A DNA stretch of 64,000 bases from Pantoea sp050157905 (lineage in GTDB: Bacteria > Pseudomonadota > Gammaproteobacteria > Enterobacterales > Enterobacteriaceae): NCBI RefSeq assembly GCF_050157905.1, contig NZ_JBKIWZ010000003.1, positions 248,001 through 312,000 on the forward strand. Direction: 5' to 3'. Under the pieces are notes generated by a model that worked only from the letters and a program-made list of their open reading frames with translations, did no database searches and had not been told where the DNA came from. The position numbers were made by a program, and so were the translations under genes. Positions 25,620 to 33,923 of the stretch are shown here, in pieces (within the stretch, counting starts at the first letter, position 1; each line of letters starts with the position of its first letter).

Positions 25620-26618
25620 TCAGGCCGCAACCAGATGACGCGTCGCCAGCAGTTCCAGTGATCGCAGCCGGGCTGCCGGTTCCGTAATCGGCGTGTCGAT
25701 GACAAACTCGTCAATGTCAAAGTTATGATGCAACGCGTCTAATTGCGCATGAACCTGAGCTGCGGTGCCCCGCAGCAGTGACGGCGTGCGCGGCTCGATC
25801 TGATAATCGCGATATCCGCCCTGCCGCACATAGCGTTCCGCCTGCTCCAGGCTGGCGACGTTGACAGAAGGTCCCTCTTTCACCGACACATGGTAGTGAC
25901 GCAGTGAGCTGACCAGCAGGTCAGCCTGAACCGGGGAGTCGGCGACCACCACCTGCACGGCGACCAGCGCACGCTGGCCCTGGCTCAGGCGGGAATAGGT
26001 ATTCAGCGCATGCTCAAGCAGCTGGCGATCGCCGTTCAGGTGGGCGGCGAAGACAAACTGCCAGCCCAGCGAGGCCGCCAGTCTGGCGCTCTCTTCACTG
26101 GCCCCCAGCAGAAAACGGTTGGCCGGGCAGGAAGGCAGTGGCGTCGCGGCCAACCCCTCTTCGTCAGGCTGTTTCCGGGCGGGCGACAGCCAGCTATCCA
26201 GCCGCTGAAGCTGCTCGGCAAAGGATCCTTTTTTCGCGGCATCGATACCCTGCTGCAGCGCATGGGTGGAGAGCGGCAGGCCGCCCGGCGCCTTACCCAC
26301 GCCGATATCAATGCGTCCCGGCGCCAGTGACGCGAGCAGATTGAAGTTTTCCGCCACTTTGTAGGGGCTGTAATGCTGCAACATCACGCCGCCCGAACCG
26401 ACACGGATATGACGGGTCTGCGCAATGATCCACGCGATCAAAACCTCGGGTGAAGGACTGGCGAGTTGGGCGGTGTTGTGATGCTCTGCCAGCCAAAAGC
26501 GATGATAGCCCCACTCCTCTGCCCGTTGCGCCAGCTGCAGCGTGCGCTGTAACGCTGCGGTGGCTGACTCTCCCTGCGACACGGGCGCTTTGTCTAACAG
26601 ACTCAATCGATATGCCAT
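25620..26618 (-). CDS. LLM-class flavin-dependent oxidoreductase (YtmO/YhbW type)
   Basis: A 332-residue luciferase-like monooxygenase, first gene of the operon running left to 18959. Typical features are RLSLLDKAPVSQGESATAALQRTLQLAQRAEEWGYHRFWLAEHH spread over residues 4-48, the IRVGSGGVMLQHYSPYKVAENF loop and PGRIDIGVGKAPG. Bacillus ytm and yxe-like clusters also carry such a second flavin enzyme (YtmO). The exact reaction is unknown. The start at 26618 follows AAGGA at slightly long distance. Confidence 0.88.
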   Translation of the reverse strand: MAYRLSLLDKAPVSQGESATAALQRTLQLAQRAEEWGYHRFWLAEHHNTAQLASPSPEVLIAWIIAQTRHIRVGSGGVMLQHYSPYKVAENFNLLASLAPGRIDIGVGKAPGGLPLSTHALQQGIDAAKKGSFAEQLQRLDSWLSPARKQPDEEGLAATPLPSCPANRFLLGASEESARLAASLGWQFVFAAHLNGDRQLLEHALNTYSRLSQGQRALVAVQVVVADSPVQADLLVSSLRHYHVSVKEGPSVNVASLEQAERYVRQGGYRDYQIEPRTPSLLRGTAAQVHAQLDALHHNFDIDEFVIDTPITEPAARLRSLELLATRHLVAA

Positions 26619-27125
26619 TTATCTGGTCCTTATTCATTCCTGTTGCTGACCAGTGTGAGGTGACGCTAATTATTGGTAAAACATCATATTGTTTTATGCT
26701 TACCTGAATTTTTTATAATGACAAAGTCAGGCAGGCGCAGGCGCAGAAATGAGCATGGAAAGCCATTTTCAGGCGATATTCACGCCCCTGTACCGCCTGT
26801 TTTCGCAGCATGACGGGGTTAAAATCGACAGGCTGGCAAAGTTTTGCAGAAAAACGTCTTATGTATCGGGGCCGATACCGGTACAGGGGGATAACGCGGA
26901 CGAGCGCGCGGCAGCGCTGTCTCGAATAGCAGGAAACAGAGAAAGGCTTAGATGCTCAGCGAATTAAAACCGGTGCAATTTGCTTCGGTGGAAATAACGG
27001 ACTGTGGCTTTTGGTAATTCTATCCCGCATGCCATTTCTGTTTTTCTGTTTGCTTTTCTGTTTGCTTTTCTGTTTGATGAGTGGCCAGGATGATATAGCC
27101 AGCCGCGAAGAGGAAACGGCAGAAA
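26619..27125. other. Intergenic region between monooxygenase operon and GntR gene
   Basis: This 507-base stretch holds the promoter of the operon to its left. An open frame at 26749-26967 (72 codons, MSMESHFQAIF...) has no clear ribosome site and no family I recognise; I do not call it. A 12-base tandem repeat lies at 27042-27076. Confidence 0.4.
27042..27076 (+). repeat. 12-base tandem repeat, about three copies
   Basis: The unit TTTTCTGTTTGC occurs twice in full and a third time nearly complete, with part of the unit before it. It lies 50 bases past the stop of the GntR gene. On the plus strand it would encode a Phe-Cys-Leu-Leu run from an ATG at 27029, but no ribosome site precedes it. 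Confidence 0.7.
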
Positions 27126-27875
27126 TTAAGGCCGCTGAGAATTCTGTTTTAACGGAAAATAGCGCGTGTTGATAATTGCAATATTTACCTCACAGGGCAC
27201 TCCGTCGTTGAGATAGACGGTTTCATTAATCTGAATGACCGCATCCCCGGGAGTTAAATTCAGCAGCGTCAGAGATTCACCGTGCATGAGATTAATGGCC
27301 GTAAGGTGCTGATCTCTGAGCTGAACCTTTTTCCCGGTAACCTCTTCAATATAGGCATATTTCGAGATCTCCAGCTTGCTGAATTCCATGCTATTGAAGA
27401 GGGAAACCGGCAGGTGGATCTGTTCGAGCGCCACCGGAATATCATCAAAACACATCAGGCGATGGATCTTATAGATCTGGTCGCTGTTTTTAATCCGCAA
27501 TGCCTGGGCCATTTCCGCCGAGGGAACTTTGACAATGCTGACCGAAATAATTTTCCTGACGCCTTTATGCCCTTTCCGTTGTGCCTGAAAGTCGAACGGC
27601 GAGAGCACATGAAAACGGTGCGCCTGACTACTCATCTCCATCGAACCGACAAAGATCCCCGAGCCTTTGACCCGGTATATCCGCTGCTGTTCTACCAGAA
27701 TGCGCGTCGCCTCGCGGACCGTTGCGCGGGTAATGCCAATGTTTTTTGCGATTGAAATTTCGGTATCCAGCTTTTCTCCAGGCTGAAGGCCGTCCTGTTT
27801 AATTTTATTGAGGATGTAATCCACCACCTCTTTTTGCTTTTCAGTTATCCCATCAACCATCGATTTTCTTCCCAT
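27126..27875 (-). CDS. GntR-family regulator with UTRA domain
   Basis: A 249-residue HutC/UTRA-type transcription factor. The N-terminal winged helix (about residues 10-78) includes KIKQDGLQPGEKLDTEISIAKNIGITRATVREA and the wing RVKGSGIFV. The UTRA effector domain (about 95-240) follows, with IYKIHRLMCFDDIPVALEQIHLP and the C-terminal PGDAVIQINETVYLNDGVPCE. It is divergent from the ascorbate-family PTS genes and probably represses them until a sugar phosphate binds. Two palindromes in the shared upstream region are candidate operators. Confidence 0.88.
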   Translation of the reverse strand: MGRKSMVDGITEKQKEVVDYILNKIKQDGLQPGEKLDTEISIAKNIGITRATVREATRILVEQQRIYRVKGSGIFVGSMEMSSQAHRFHVLSPFDFQAQRKGHKGVRKIISVSIVKVPSAEMAQALRIKNSDQIYKIHRLMCFDDIPVALEQIHLPVSLFNSMEFSKLEISKYAYIEEVTGKKVQLRDQHLTAINLMHGESLTLLNLTPGDAVIQINETVYLNDGVPCEVNIAIINTRYFPLKQNSQRP

Positions 27876-27966
27876 GCGAGTGAACCTGCGGCGTCACTTA
27901 TCCGTGTCATTACAGTTCTGCCTGACATTGCCAGAGGAGTACTACACCGGCACCCTGAATATGTGA

Positions 27967-27983
27967 TCAATTTAACAAATTGA
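27967..27983. promoter_or_regulatory. Palindrome, possible GntR operator 1
   Basis: TCAATTT-AAC-AAATTGA is a perfect 7-bp inverted repeat in the divergent region between the GntR gene and the PTS genes, 92 bases from the regulator start. Confidence 0.45.
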
Positions 27984-28066
27984 CACTGATATTTAGCCTG
28001 CATACCCATATTTTAACTTTACAGGTTGTGTCCATACACGCCGAAGTACATTATCAGGATGACTAG

Positions 28067-28081
28067 ACATCTGAAAGATGT
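28067..28081. promoter_or_regulatory. Palindrome, possible GntR operator 2
   Basis: ACATCT-GAA-AGATGT, preceded by CTAG and followed by a further AGATGT copy at 28084-28089. It has the CTAGACAT look of some HutC-type operators. Confidence 0.35.
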
Positions 28082-28374
28082 ACAGATGTGAAGAGATAAG
28101 TGAATCCGGCTTTATACCTCTTTACTGACAAAGTCATGATGAATTAACTGATTGAATGGATACTATTTTTTAAATTCATGATGATTATTTTTACGGAGCT
28201 TTATCTGTCCGTATTGTCAGGTATCAGAGGAGAAGTCGCAGCAGGCAGCCGCTTTAATAGGAAAAGTGACTATACACCTGCGGCATCGCCGGACTCACCA
28301 GGGCGCGTGTTTCAGCACATCCGGAATCGCGACTGGCATAAATTTTATTACGCAATCGAGGCAGGGTTAAGACG

Positions 28375-28824
28375 ATGTCAAATCTGGCAGACTGGCTGAA
28401 TAACGAAAAAGTACAGTACGTTGAAAACGTCGCTGACTGGCGGGAAGCATTAGCTGTAGCAGGGCGTCCGCTGCTCCGTGAAGGCGCCATATCGCAGGAT
28501 TACATTGACGCCATTATTCACCAGAAAGAGGAAATCGGTCCCTTTTTTGTGATTGCGCCACAGATTGCTATGCCCCATGCGCGTCCGGAACAGGGCGCAC
28601 ATAAACTCGGGTTGTCCGTTGTGTTGCTGGGCAACGCCGTGACTTTTGACTCCGAAGAGAACGATCCCGTGAAGGTGCTCTTCATGTTCTCCGCGCCGGA
28701 CAGCAACAGTCATATCGAAATGATTTCTCAGCTGGCAGAGGTGCTCTCCGATGAAAACATCATGGAGCAGATCTTTGCCGCCCGCAGTCAGCAGGCGCTG
28801 ATGGCGATTCTGACCGGCGTTTAA
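28375..28824 (+). CDS. PTS IIA component, ascorbate family (UlaC-like)
   Basis: A 149-residue fructose/mannitol-fold EIIA of the ascorbate (SgaA/UlaC) family. It receives phosphate from HPr on His68 in the motif IAMPHARPEQGA and passes it to the IIB protein. The ATG at 28375 follows AGGG. It is the first of three genes IIA-IIB-IIC; no sugar-phosphate enzymes of the ula pathway are present, so the substrate may differ from ascorbate. Confidence 0.9.
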   Translation: MSNLADWLNNEKVQYVENVADWREALAVAGRPLLREGAISQDYIDAIIHQKEEIGPFFVIAPQIAMPHARPEQGAHKLGLSVVLLGNAVTFDSEENDPVKVLFMFSAPDSNSHIEMISQLAEVLSDENIMEQIFAARSQQALMAILTGV

Positions 28825-28872
28825 CCGGCCTGTCGCCTCTCCCTTTTCTAAAAACAGTTAACGAGGTCAGTT

Positions 28873-29144
28873 ATGAAAATGATGGCAGTGTGTGGTTCAG
28901 GTCTGGGCAGCAGCTTCATGATGGAAATGAACATCAAGAAAGTACTGAAGACGATTGGTGTTGAGGCTGAAGTGGAGCATTCCGATCTCGGCTCGGTCAC
29001 ACCCGAAGTAGCGGATGTGTTTGTGATGGCGAAGGATATCGCCTATAGCGCAAACCTTCCCCCGAGAAGGTCATTATCATTAATAACATCATCGACCTGA
29101 AAGAAATCGAGCAAAAGATACGTGAGTATTTTGAGAAAAACTGA
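28873..29144 (+). pseudogene. PTS IIB component (UlaB-like), frameshifted in a C run
   Basis: IIB of the ascorbate-family PTS, carrying the phospho-acceptor Cys7 in MKMMAVCGSGLGSS. The first frame reads to VMAKDIAYSANLP, then leaves the family pattern after five C at 29059-29063 and stops at 29100. The other frame continues EKVIIINNIIDLKEIEQK and ends REYFEKN at 29144. Adding one C gives 90 residues, near the usual length. The catalytic Cys remains, but the truncated tail probably prevents folding. The lesion lies in a homopolymer, so a sequencing error or slippage mutation is equally possible. Confidence 0.85.
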
Positions 29145-29184
29145 AAGTTGATAAACAGATAAACACCATACCCTCGAGGTTAAT

Positions 29185-30558
29185 ATGTTTACTCAAAACC
29201 TTTTGCAGTTCGTCGTCGACGTGCTGAAAGTGCCCTCCATTTTAGTCGGACTGGTGGCATGTTTCGGCCTGGTAGCGCAGAAGAAACCCTTCCCGGATGT
29301 GATTAAGGGAACGGTTAAAACGATTCTGGGCTTTCTGGTGCTGGCAGGCGGAGCGACCGTGCTGGTCGGTTCCCTGACGCCGCTGGGCGACATTTTTAAG
29401 CAGGCGTTTGATGTTCAGGGCATCATTCCCAACAACGAAGCGATGGTCTCAATCGCCCTGGCGAAATATGGCGCGCCGACCACGATGATCATGGCTTTCG
29501 GCATGGTCGCGAATATCGTTGTTGCCCGGTTTACCCGACTCAAATATATCTACCTTTCAGGTCATGTTACTTTTTATATGGCCTGTATGATTGCGATTAT
29601 TCTGTCGGTTGCCGGCTTCGAGGGTATCCAGCTTATTTACACCGGATCGCTGCTGTTAGGTATTCTGATGGCGACTTTCCCGGCCATCGCTCAACCCTAT
29701 ATGCGGAAGATTATCGGCGGCGATCATGTTGCACTGGCGCATACCGGAACGATTGGCTACGTCTTATCAGGCTGGATCGGCTCACTGGTGGGCAAAGGCT
29801 CTAAGTCCACCGAAGAGATGAACATGCCAAAAAACCTGAGTTTTTTGCGAGACAGCACCATCTCTATCTCACTGACAATGATGATTATCTACCTCATCCT
29901 GTCGGTCTCAGCCGGTAAGGATTACGTAGAGACGCATTTCAGTAACGGTCAGAACTACCTGGTTTACTCGTTTATTCAGGCGATTACCTTTGCGGCGGGT
30001 GTCTTTATTATTCTGCAGGGTGTGCGACTGATCCTGGCGGAGATCGTTCCGGCCTTTACCGGCTTTTCTGAAAAGCTGGTACCGGATGCCCGGCCTGCAC
30101 TGGACTGTCCGATTGTTTTCCCGTACGCGCCGAATGCGGTTCTGGTGGGCTTTATTTCCAGTTTCATCGGCGGTCTGGTTGGGTTGTTTGTTCTTGGCCA
30201 GCTGCACTGGGTCCTGATTCTGCCGGGCGTGGTGCCCCACTTCTTCTGTGGCGCGACCGCAGGCGTATTTGGCAATGCGACCGGGGGTAAACGCGGGGCT
30301 ATTTGTGGTGCTTTTGCACATGGCCTGTTGATTACCTTCCTGCCTGTTGCGTTGCTGCCCGTGCTAGGACAGATTGGCCTGACCAACACGACCTTCTCCG
30401 ACACCGATTTTGGCGTCACCGGTATTCTTCTTGGCAACATGGCGCACTTTATGGATAAAGGCACCATTACAATGATCATCACCGGCATCTTTGCCCTGTT
30501 AGTGATTTTCAACTTTATGACCAGAAAGAAAGTCCCTGCAGAAACGAACGCAGGCTGA
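29185..30558 (+). CDS. PTS IIC transporter, ascorbate family (UlaA/SgaT-like)
   Basis: A 457-residue membrane component of the UlaA/SgaT type, with about 11 helices. Family segments include LVGLVACFGLVAQKKPFPDVIKGTVKTILGFLVL, the GDHVALAHTGTIGYVL loop, and FFCGATAGVFGNATGGKRGA. It would import and phosphorylate an ascorbate-like compound using IIA and IIB upstream. GAGG precedes the ATG. If the IIB frameshift is real, transport by this system should fail unless another IIB helps. Confidence 0.92.
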   Translation: MFTQNLLQFVVDVLKVPSILVGLVACFGLVAQKKPFPDVIKGTVKTILGFLVLAGGATVLVGSLTPLGDIFKQAFDVQGIIPNNEAMVSIALAKYGAPTTMIMAFGMVANIVVARFTRLKYIYLSGHVTFYMACMIAIILSVAGFEGIQLIYTGSLLLGILMATFPAIAQPYMRKIIGGDHVALAHTGTIGYVLSGWIGSLVGKGSKSTEEMNMPKNLSFLRDSTISISLTMMIIYLILSVSAGKDYVETHFSNGQNYLVYSFIQAITFAAGVFIILQGVRLILAEIVPAFTGFSEKLVPDARPALDCPIVFPYAPNAVLVGFISSFIGGLVGLFVLGQLHWVLILPGVVPHFFCGATAGVFGNATGGKRGAICGAFAHGLLITFLPVALLPVLGQIGLTNTTFSDTDFGVTGILLGNMAHFMDKGTITMIITGIFALLVIFNFMTRKKVPAETNAG

Positions 30559-30573
30559 GTCACGTCGTTCCGG

Positions 30574-30606
30574 CCAGAAAGCGCGGTCTGCGCTTTCTGG
30601 TTTATT
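30574..30606 (+). terminator. Terminator after the PTS operon
   Basis: A perfect 11-bp stem (CCAGAAAGCGC and complement) with a 5-nt loop and a short T-rich tail, 15 bases after the IIC stop. Confidence 0.8.
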
Positions 30607-31065
30607 CATGTCTCCCGGCTAAAGACCTGAATCAGCCTGTTTTATCTCAGTCCCGATCAGGCTCCAGACTCCGTTTTCGCCGTCCATTTAACCCGTCATC
30701 TCGTTCACCTGCCCGATGAATCTCTGTTACGTCTTATTAAAAAAGGACGATTCCGAATCAAAATTGTGATCAATATCACATTTGTGACATAAGGGCGGCT
30801 AATAAATAAAATTTCACAATAAAACAATTGAATGCAAATGATTAACATTTACAATCTCATCCTCATATAACAAAGCGTTTATCGCTGATTAGTCCACAAA
30901 TAATCTGTGGCATTGTCTTTTTTTAAGGTGAAAACACTTAGCCAGCCAATGGCCGGGTTTTTGTCTGGTTAGTTAGTTTTATGTTTACTGGAGTTGTTGA
31001 GCGGACATCCGACGCTGCTGATTTAAGTCAGCAGGGTACCAGGTATTCACGCACAGGAACTGAAC
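30607..31065. other. Leader and promoter region of the dfo operon
   Basis: No gene is visible. It is AT-rich, holds a Fur-like site at 30834-30852 and a small CCACA/TGTGG hairpin near 30892-30908. The long leader before dfoJ is about 200 bases past the Fur site. Confidence 0.5.
30834..30852. promoter_or_regulatory. Fur-like box upstream of dfoJ
   Basis: The 19 bases GCAAATGATTAACATTTAC match the GATAATGATAATCATTATC consensus at 13 of 19 positions by my hand alignment. It lies in the dfo promoter region. The core AAATGATT recurs, inverted, before fhuE. Confidence 0.55.
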
Positions 31066-32628
31066 ATGCTTTTACGCTCATCCACCCAGGCGGCACGGGA
31101 ATCCGCGCCTGCCCCTATTGCCAGCACGGCTGAAACCGCCATTTTTAACGATCAGCAACTGGCAGCCTGGTCGCAGCAGACTCAGGAGGTGCTGGCGCTG
31201 ATGACCCGCACCGTCACCGGCGTAGAGAAACCCTTCAGCGGCATCCTGCCCCACGAGCTGGCGGCAGAGTTCAGCGGCGTCGATCTGGATCGACCGCTGG
31301 GCAACAACGAGGCGGCGCTGGCGGAGCTGAGCCAGCTCTATCTGCGCGATGCCGTCTGGTTCCACCATCCCAAATATCTGGCCCATCTTAACTGCCCGGT
31401 CGTGCTGCCCTCTCTGATGGCCGAGCAGATCATGGCCGCCGTCAACAGCTCGGTCGATACCTGGGATCAGAGTGCCGGTGGCACGCTGATTGAGCAGAAG
31501 GTGATCGACTGGACGCTGGGCCGCATCGGGCTGCCGGGCGGATCGGACGGGATCTTCACCAGCGGCGGCACCCAGTCTAACCTGATGGCCATGCTGCTGG
31601 CGCGTGACAGCTGGTGTGCGGCGCATCATCCTGATCATCTGATCAAACAGCGTGGATTGCCGGAGACCGCGCCCAGATGGCGGGTCTTTACCTCGAAACT
31701 CAGTCACTTCAGTATCCAGAAATCAATGGCGATACTGGGGCTCGGCTATGACGCCGTGATCGCCGTAGATCATGACGAACATTACCGTATGGATGTGGTT
31801 TCGCTGGAACAGGAGATTGCACGCTGCCGCAGCGAAGGGCTGATTCCGATTGCCGTTGTCGCCACCAGCGGCACCACTGATTTCGGCAGCATCGACCCTC
31901 TTCCGGCCATTGCCCGACTCTGTAAAGAGTCCGGTCTGTGGATGCACGTTGACGCTGCTTACGGTTGCGGACTGCTGGTCTCTGAGAAGCACCGCTCACG
32001 TCTGAAGGGTATTGAACAGGCGGATTCGGTGACCGTCGATTATCACAAATCTTTCTTCCAGACCGTCAGCTGCGGCGCGTTCTTCGTCCGTGACAGCCAG
32101 AATCTGAAGCATGTTACCCACCATGCAGATTACCTGAATCCGCTGAGTGCTCAGCAGGAAGGCACGCCTAATCTGGTCAATAAAAGTATTCAGACCACCC
32201 GCCGGTTTGACGCGCTGAAGATGTGGCTGACGCTGCGCGTAATGGGGCCGGTGGCGCTGGGCGAGGCCTTCGATACTCTGATCACGCTGACAGAGTCTGC
32301 CCATGCACTGTTAAAGGCGCATCCTGCTATTGAAGTGCTGCACGCTCCGGAGCTGACCACGCAGATTTTCCGCTTTGTGCCGGGCAGACATACCAGCGAT
32401 GCCAGGGTCGATGAGATTAATGCGGCTATCCGCAAGGCCCTGTTCCGCGCTGGCAATGCGGTGGTTGCCGGCACCAAAGTTAACGGACGTCAGTATCTGA
32501 AATTCACGCTGCTGAATCCCACCACGACGCCTGCAGACATTGAAGATGTGCTGAGCCTGATTACCCATTATGGCCGGGAACAGGTGCGGGCTTCTGCGCT
32601 GAGCGCGGTCAGTCAGGGAGCAAACTGA
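31066..32628 (+). CDS. dfoJ: PLP-dependent lysine decarboxylase DfoJ
   Basis: A 520-residue group II PLP decarboxylase, DesA/DfoJ-like, that makes cadaverine from lysine for desferrioxamine E. The cofactor motifs are FTSGGTQSNLMAMLLARD (phosphate site), MHVDAAYGCGLLVS and the Schiff-base Lys in DYHKSFFQTVSCGAFFVRD. AGGA lies before the ATG. The stop is one base from the start of dfoA, so the four genes form one operon. The identification as lysine decarboxylase rests on the neighbourhood as well as on family; L-2,4-diaminobutyrate decarboxylases look alike. Confidence 0.9.
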   Translation: MLLRSSTQAARESAPAPIASTAETAIFNDQQLAAWSQQTQEVLALMTRTVTGVEKPFSGILPHELAAEFSGVDLDRPLGNNEAALAELSQLYLRDAVWFHHPKYLAHLNCPVVLPSLMAEQIMAAVNSSVDTWDQSAGGTLIEQKVIDWTLGRIGLPGGSDGIFTSGGTQSNLMAMLLARDSWCAAHHPDHLIKQRGLPETAPRWRVFTSKLSHFSIQKSMAILGLGYDAVIAVDHDEHYRMDVVSLEQEIARCRSEGLIPIAVVATSGTTDFGSIDPLPAIARLCKESGLWMHVDAAYGCGLLVSEKHRSRLKGIEQADSVTVDYHKSFFQTVSCGAFFVRDSQNLKHVTHHADYLNPLSAQQEGTPNLVNKSIQTTRRFDALKMWLTLRVMGPVALGEAFDTLITLTESAHALLKAHPAIEVLHAPELTTQIFRFVPGRHTSDARVDEINAAIRKALFRAGNAVVAGTKVNGRQYLKFTLLNPTTTPADIEDVLSLITHYGREQVRASALSAVSQGAN

Positions 32629-32629
32629 G

Positions 32630-33922
32630 ATGGATAAGCCTGTTTACGATTTCATTGGCGTCGGCATTGGCCCGTTTAACCTGAGCCTGGCCTGCCTGAG
32701 TGAGCCGGTCGAGGGGCTGAAGGGACTTTTCCTGGACCAGAATCCGGGATTCGACTGGCACACCGGGATGATGCTCGAAAGCGCCCATCTGCAGACGCCG
32801 TTTATGGCCGATCTGGTGACGCTCGCCGATCCTACCAGTCCCTACAGCCTGCTTAATTACATGAAGGAGAAGGGAAAACTCTACTCCTTTTACATCCGGG
32901 AAGATTTTTTCCTGATGCGCAAAGAGTATAACCAGTACTGCCAGTGGGCCAGTTCGCGACTCTCTAATCTGCGCTGGAACAGTCATGTCGACTATGCCAG
33001 CTATGATGAAGCGACAGGTCTCTACCAGCTGCAGGTGACCGACACCCGCAGCGGTGAGAAGCAGCGCTATCTGGCGCGACATCTGATCCTTGGCACCGGC
33101 CCGGTGGCCTGGATGCCCGAATGCAGCCAGCCGCATCGCCAGCGCCTGACCCACTCCAGCCACTATCTGGCGCATAAGGCTGAGCTGCAGCAGAAGCGGT
33201 CGATCACCGTGCTGGGCAGCGGCCAGAGCGCAGCAGAGATCTATTATGATCTGCTGACCGATATTGACCGCTTTGGTTACCAGCTCAACTGGATCACCCG
33301 TGCGCCGCGTTTCTATCCGCTGGAGTACACCAAGCTGACGCTGGAGATGACCTCGCCGGAGTGGGTGGACTATTTCCACGCCCTGCCCGCTCACACCCGT
33401 GATGCGCTGAATGCCCGTCACAAGAATCTCTACAAAGGCATCAACAGCAGTCTGATCAACGACATTTACGATCTGATGTATGTGAAACAGCTGGACGGTG
33501 ACCTGAACGTCAACCTTTTCACCCATTCGGCGCTGACCGCGATGCGCTGGCTGCCGCAGGGCGAATTTGAGCTGACCCTTCATCAGGAGGAGCAGGACTG
33601 CACCTTTACCCGTCGCACGGAAGGACTGGTGATGGCGACCGGCTATCACTATCAGCCGCCGATGTTTTTAGAGGGGATCGCGTCGCGCCTGCGCTGGGAT
33701 GACAAGGGGCGCTACGACGTGCAGCGCAACTACAGCATCGATCACCACAATCAGATCTTTGTGCAGAATGCAGAGCTGCACACCCATGGATTTGTCACCC
33801 CGGATCTGGGCATGGCCTGCTATCGCAACTCCGTGCTGCTGCGCGAACTGACCGGACGCGAGGTTTATCCAGTCGAGCGCCAGATCGCTTTCCAGACCTT
33901 CCCGGCGAAAACGGAGCACTGA
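32630..33922 (+). CDS. dfoA: Cadaverine N-monooxygenase DfoA
   Basis: A 430-residue flavin and NADPH-dependent N-hydroxylase of the IucD/PvdA/DesB type. It converts cadaverine to N-hydroxycadaverine. The FAD site GVGIGPFNLSLACL is at the N-terminus, the NADPH site VLGSGQSAAEIYYDLL is mid-protein, and ATGYHYQPP is near the C-terminus. It is separated from dfoJ by one base and from dfoC by one base. Confidence 0.92.
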   Translation: MDKPVYDFIGVGIGPFNLSLACLSEPVEGLKGLFLDQNPGFDWHTGMMLESAHLQTPFMADLVTLADPTSPYSLLNYMKEKGKLYSFYIREDFFLMRKEYNQYCQWASSRLSNLRWNSHVDYASYDEATGLYQLQVTDTRSGEKQRYLARHLILGTGPVAWMPECSQPHRQRLTHSSHYLAHKAELQQKRSITVLGSGQSAAEIYYDLLTDIDRFGYQLNWITRAPRFYPLEYTKLTLEMTSPEWVDYFHALPAHTRDALNARHKNLYKGINSSLINDIYDLMYVKQLDGDLNVNLFTHSALTAMRWLPQGEFELTLHQEEQDCTFTRRTEGLVMATGYHYQPPMFLEGIASRLRWDDKGRYDVQRNYSIDHHNQIFVQNAELHTHGFVTPDLGMACYRNSVLLRELTGREVYPVERQIAFQTFPAKTEH

Positions 33923-33923
33923 C

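Larger units (their letters stand above)
27876..28374. other. Divergent control region GntR/PTS
   Basis: A 499-base AT-rich region with the two palindromes above. A short open frame at 28178-28399 runs into the start of the IIA gene and has no family features, so I do not call it. Confidence 0.4.

Noticed and set aside
26749..26967. 72-codon open frame
   Set aside because: No clear ribosome site, no recognisable family.
27029..27172. 47-codon frame made of the tandem repeat
   Set aside because: Overlaps the end of the GntR gene on the other strand and has no ribosome site.
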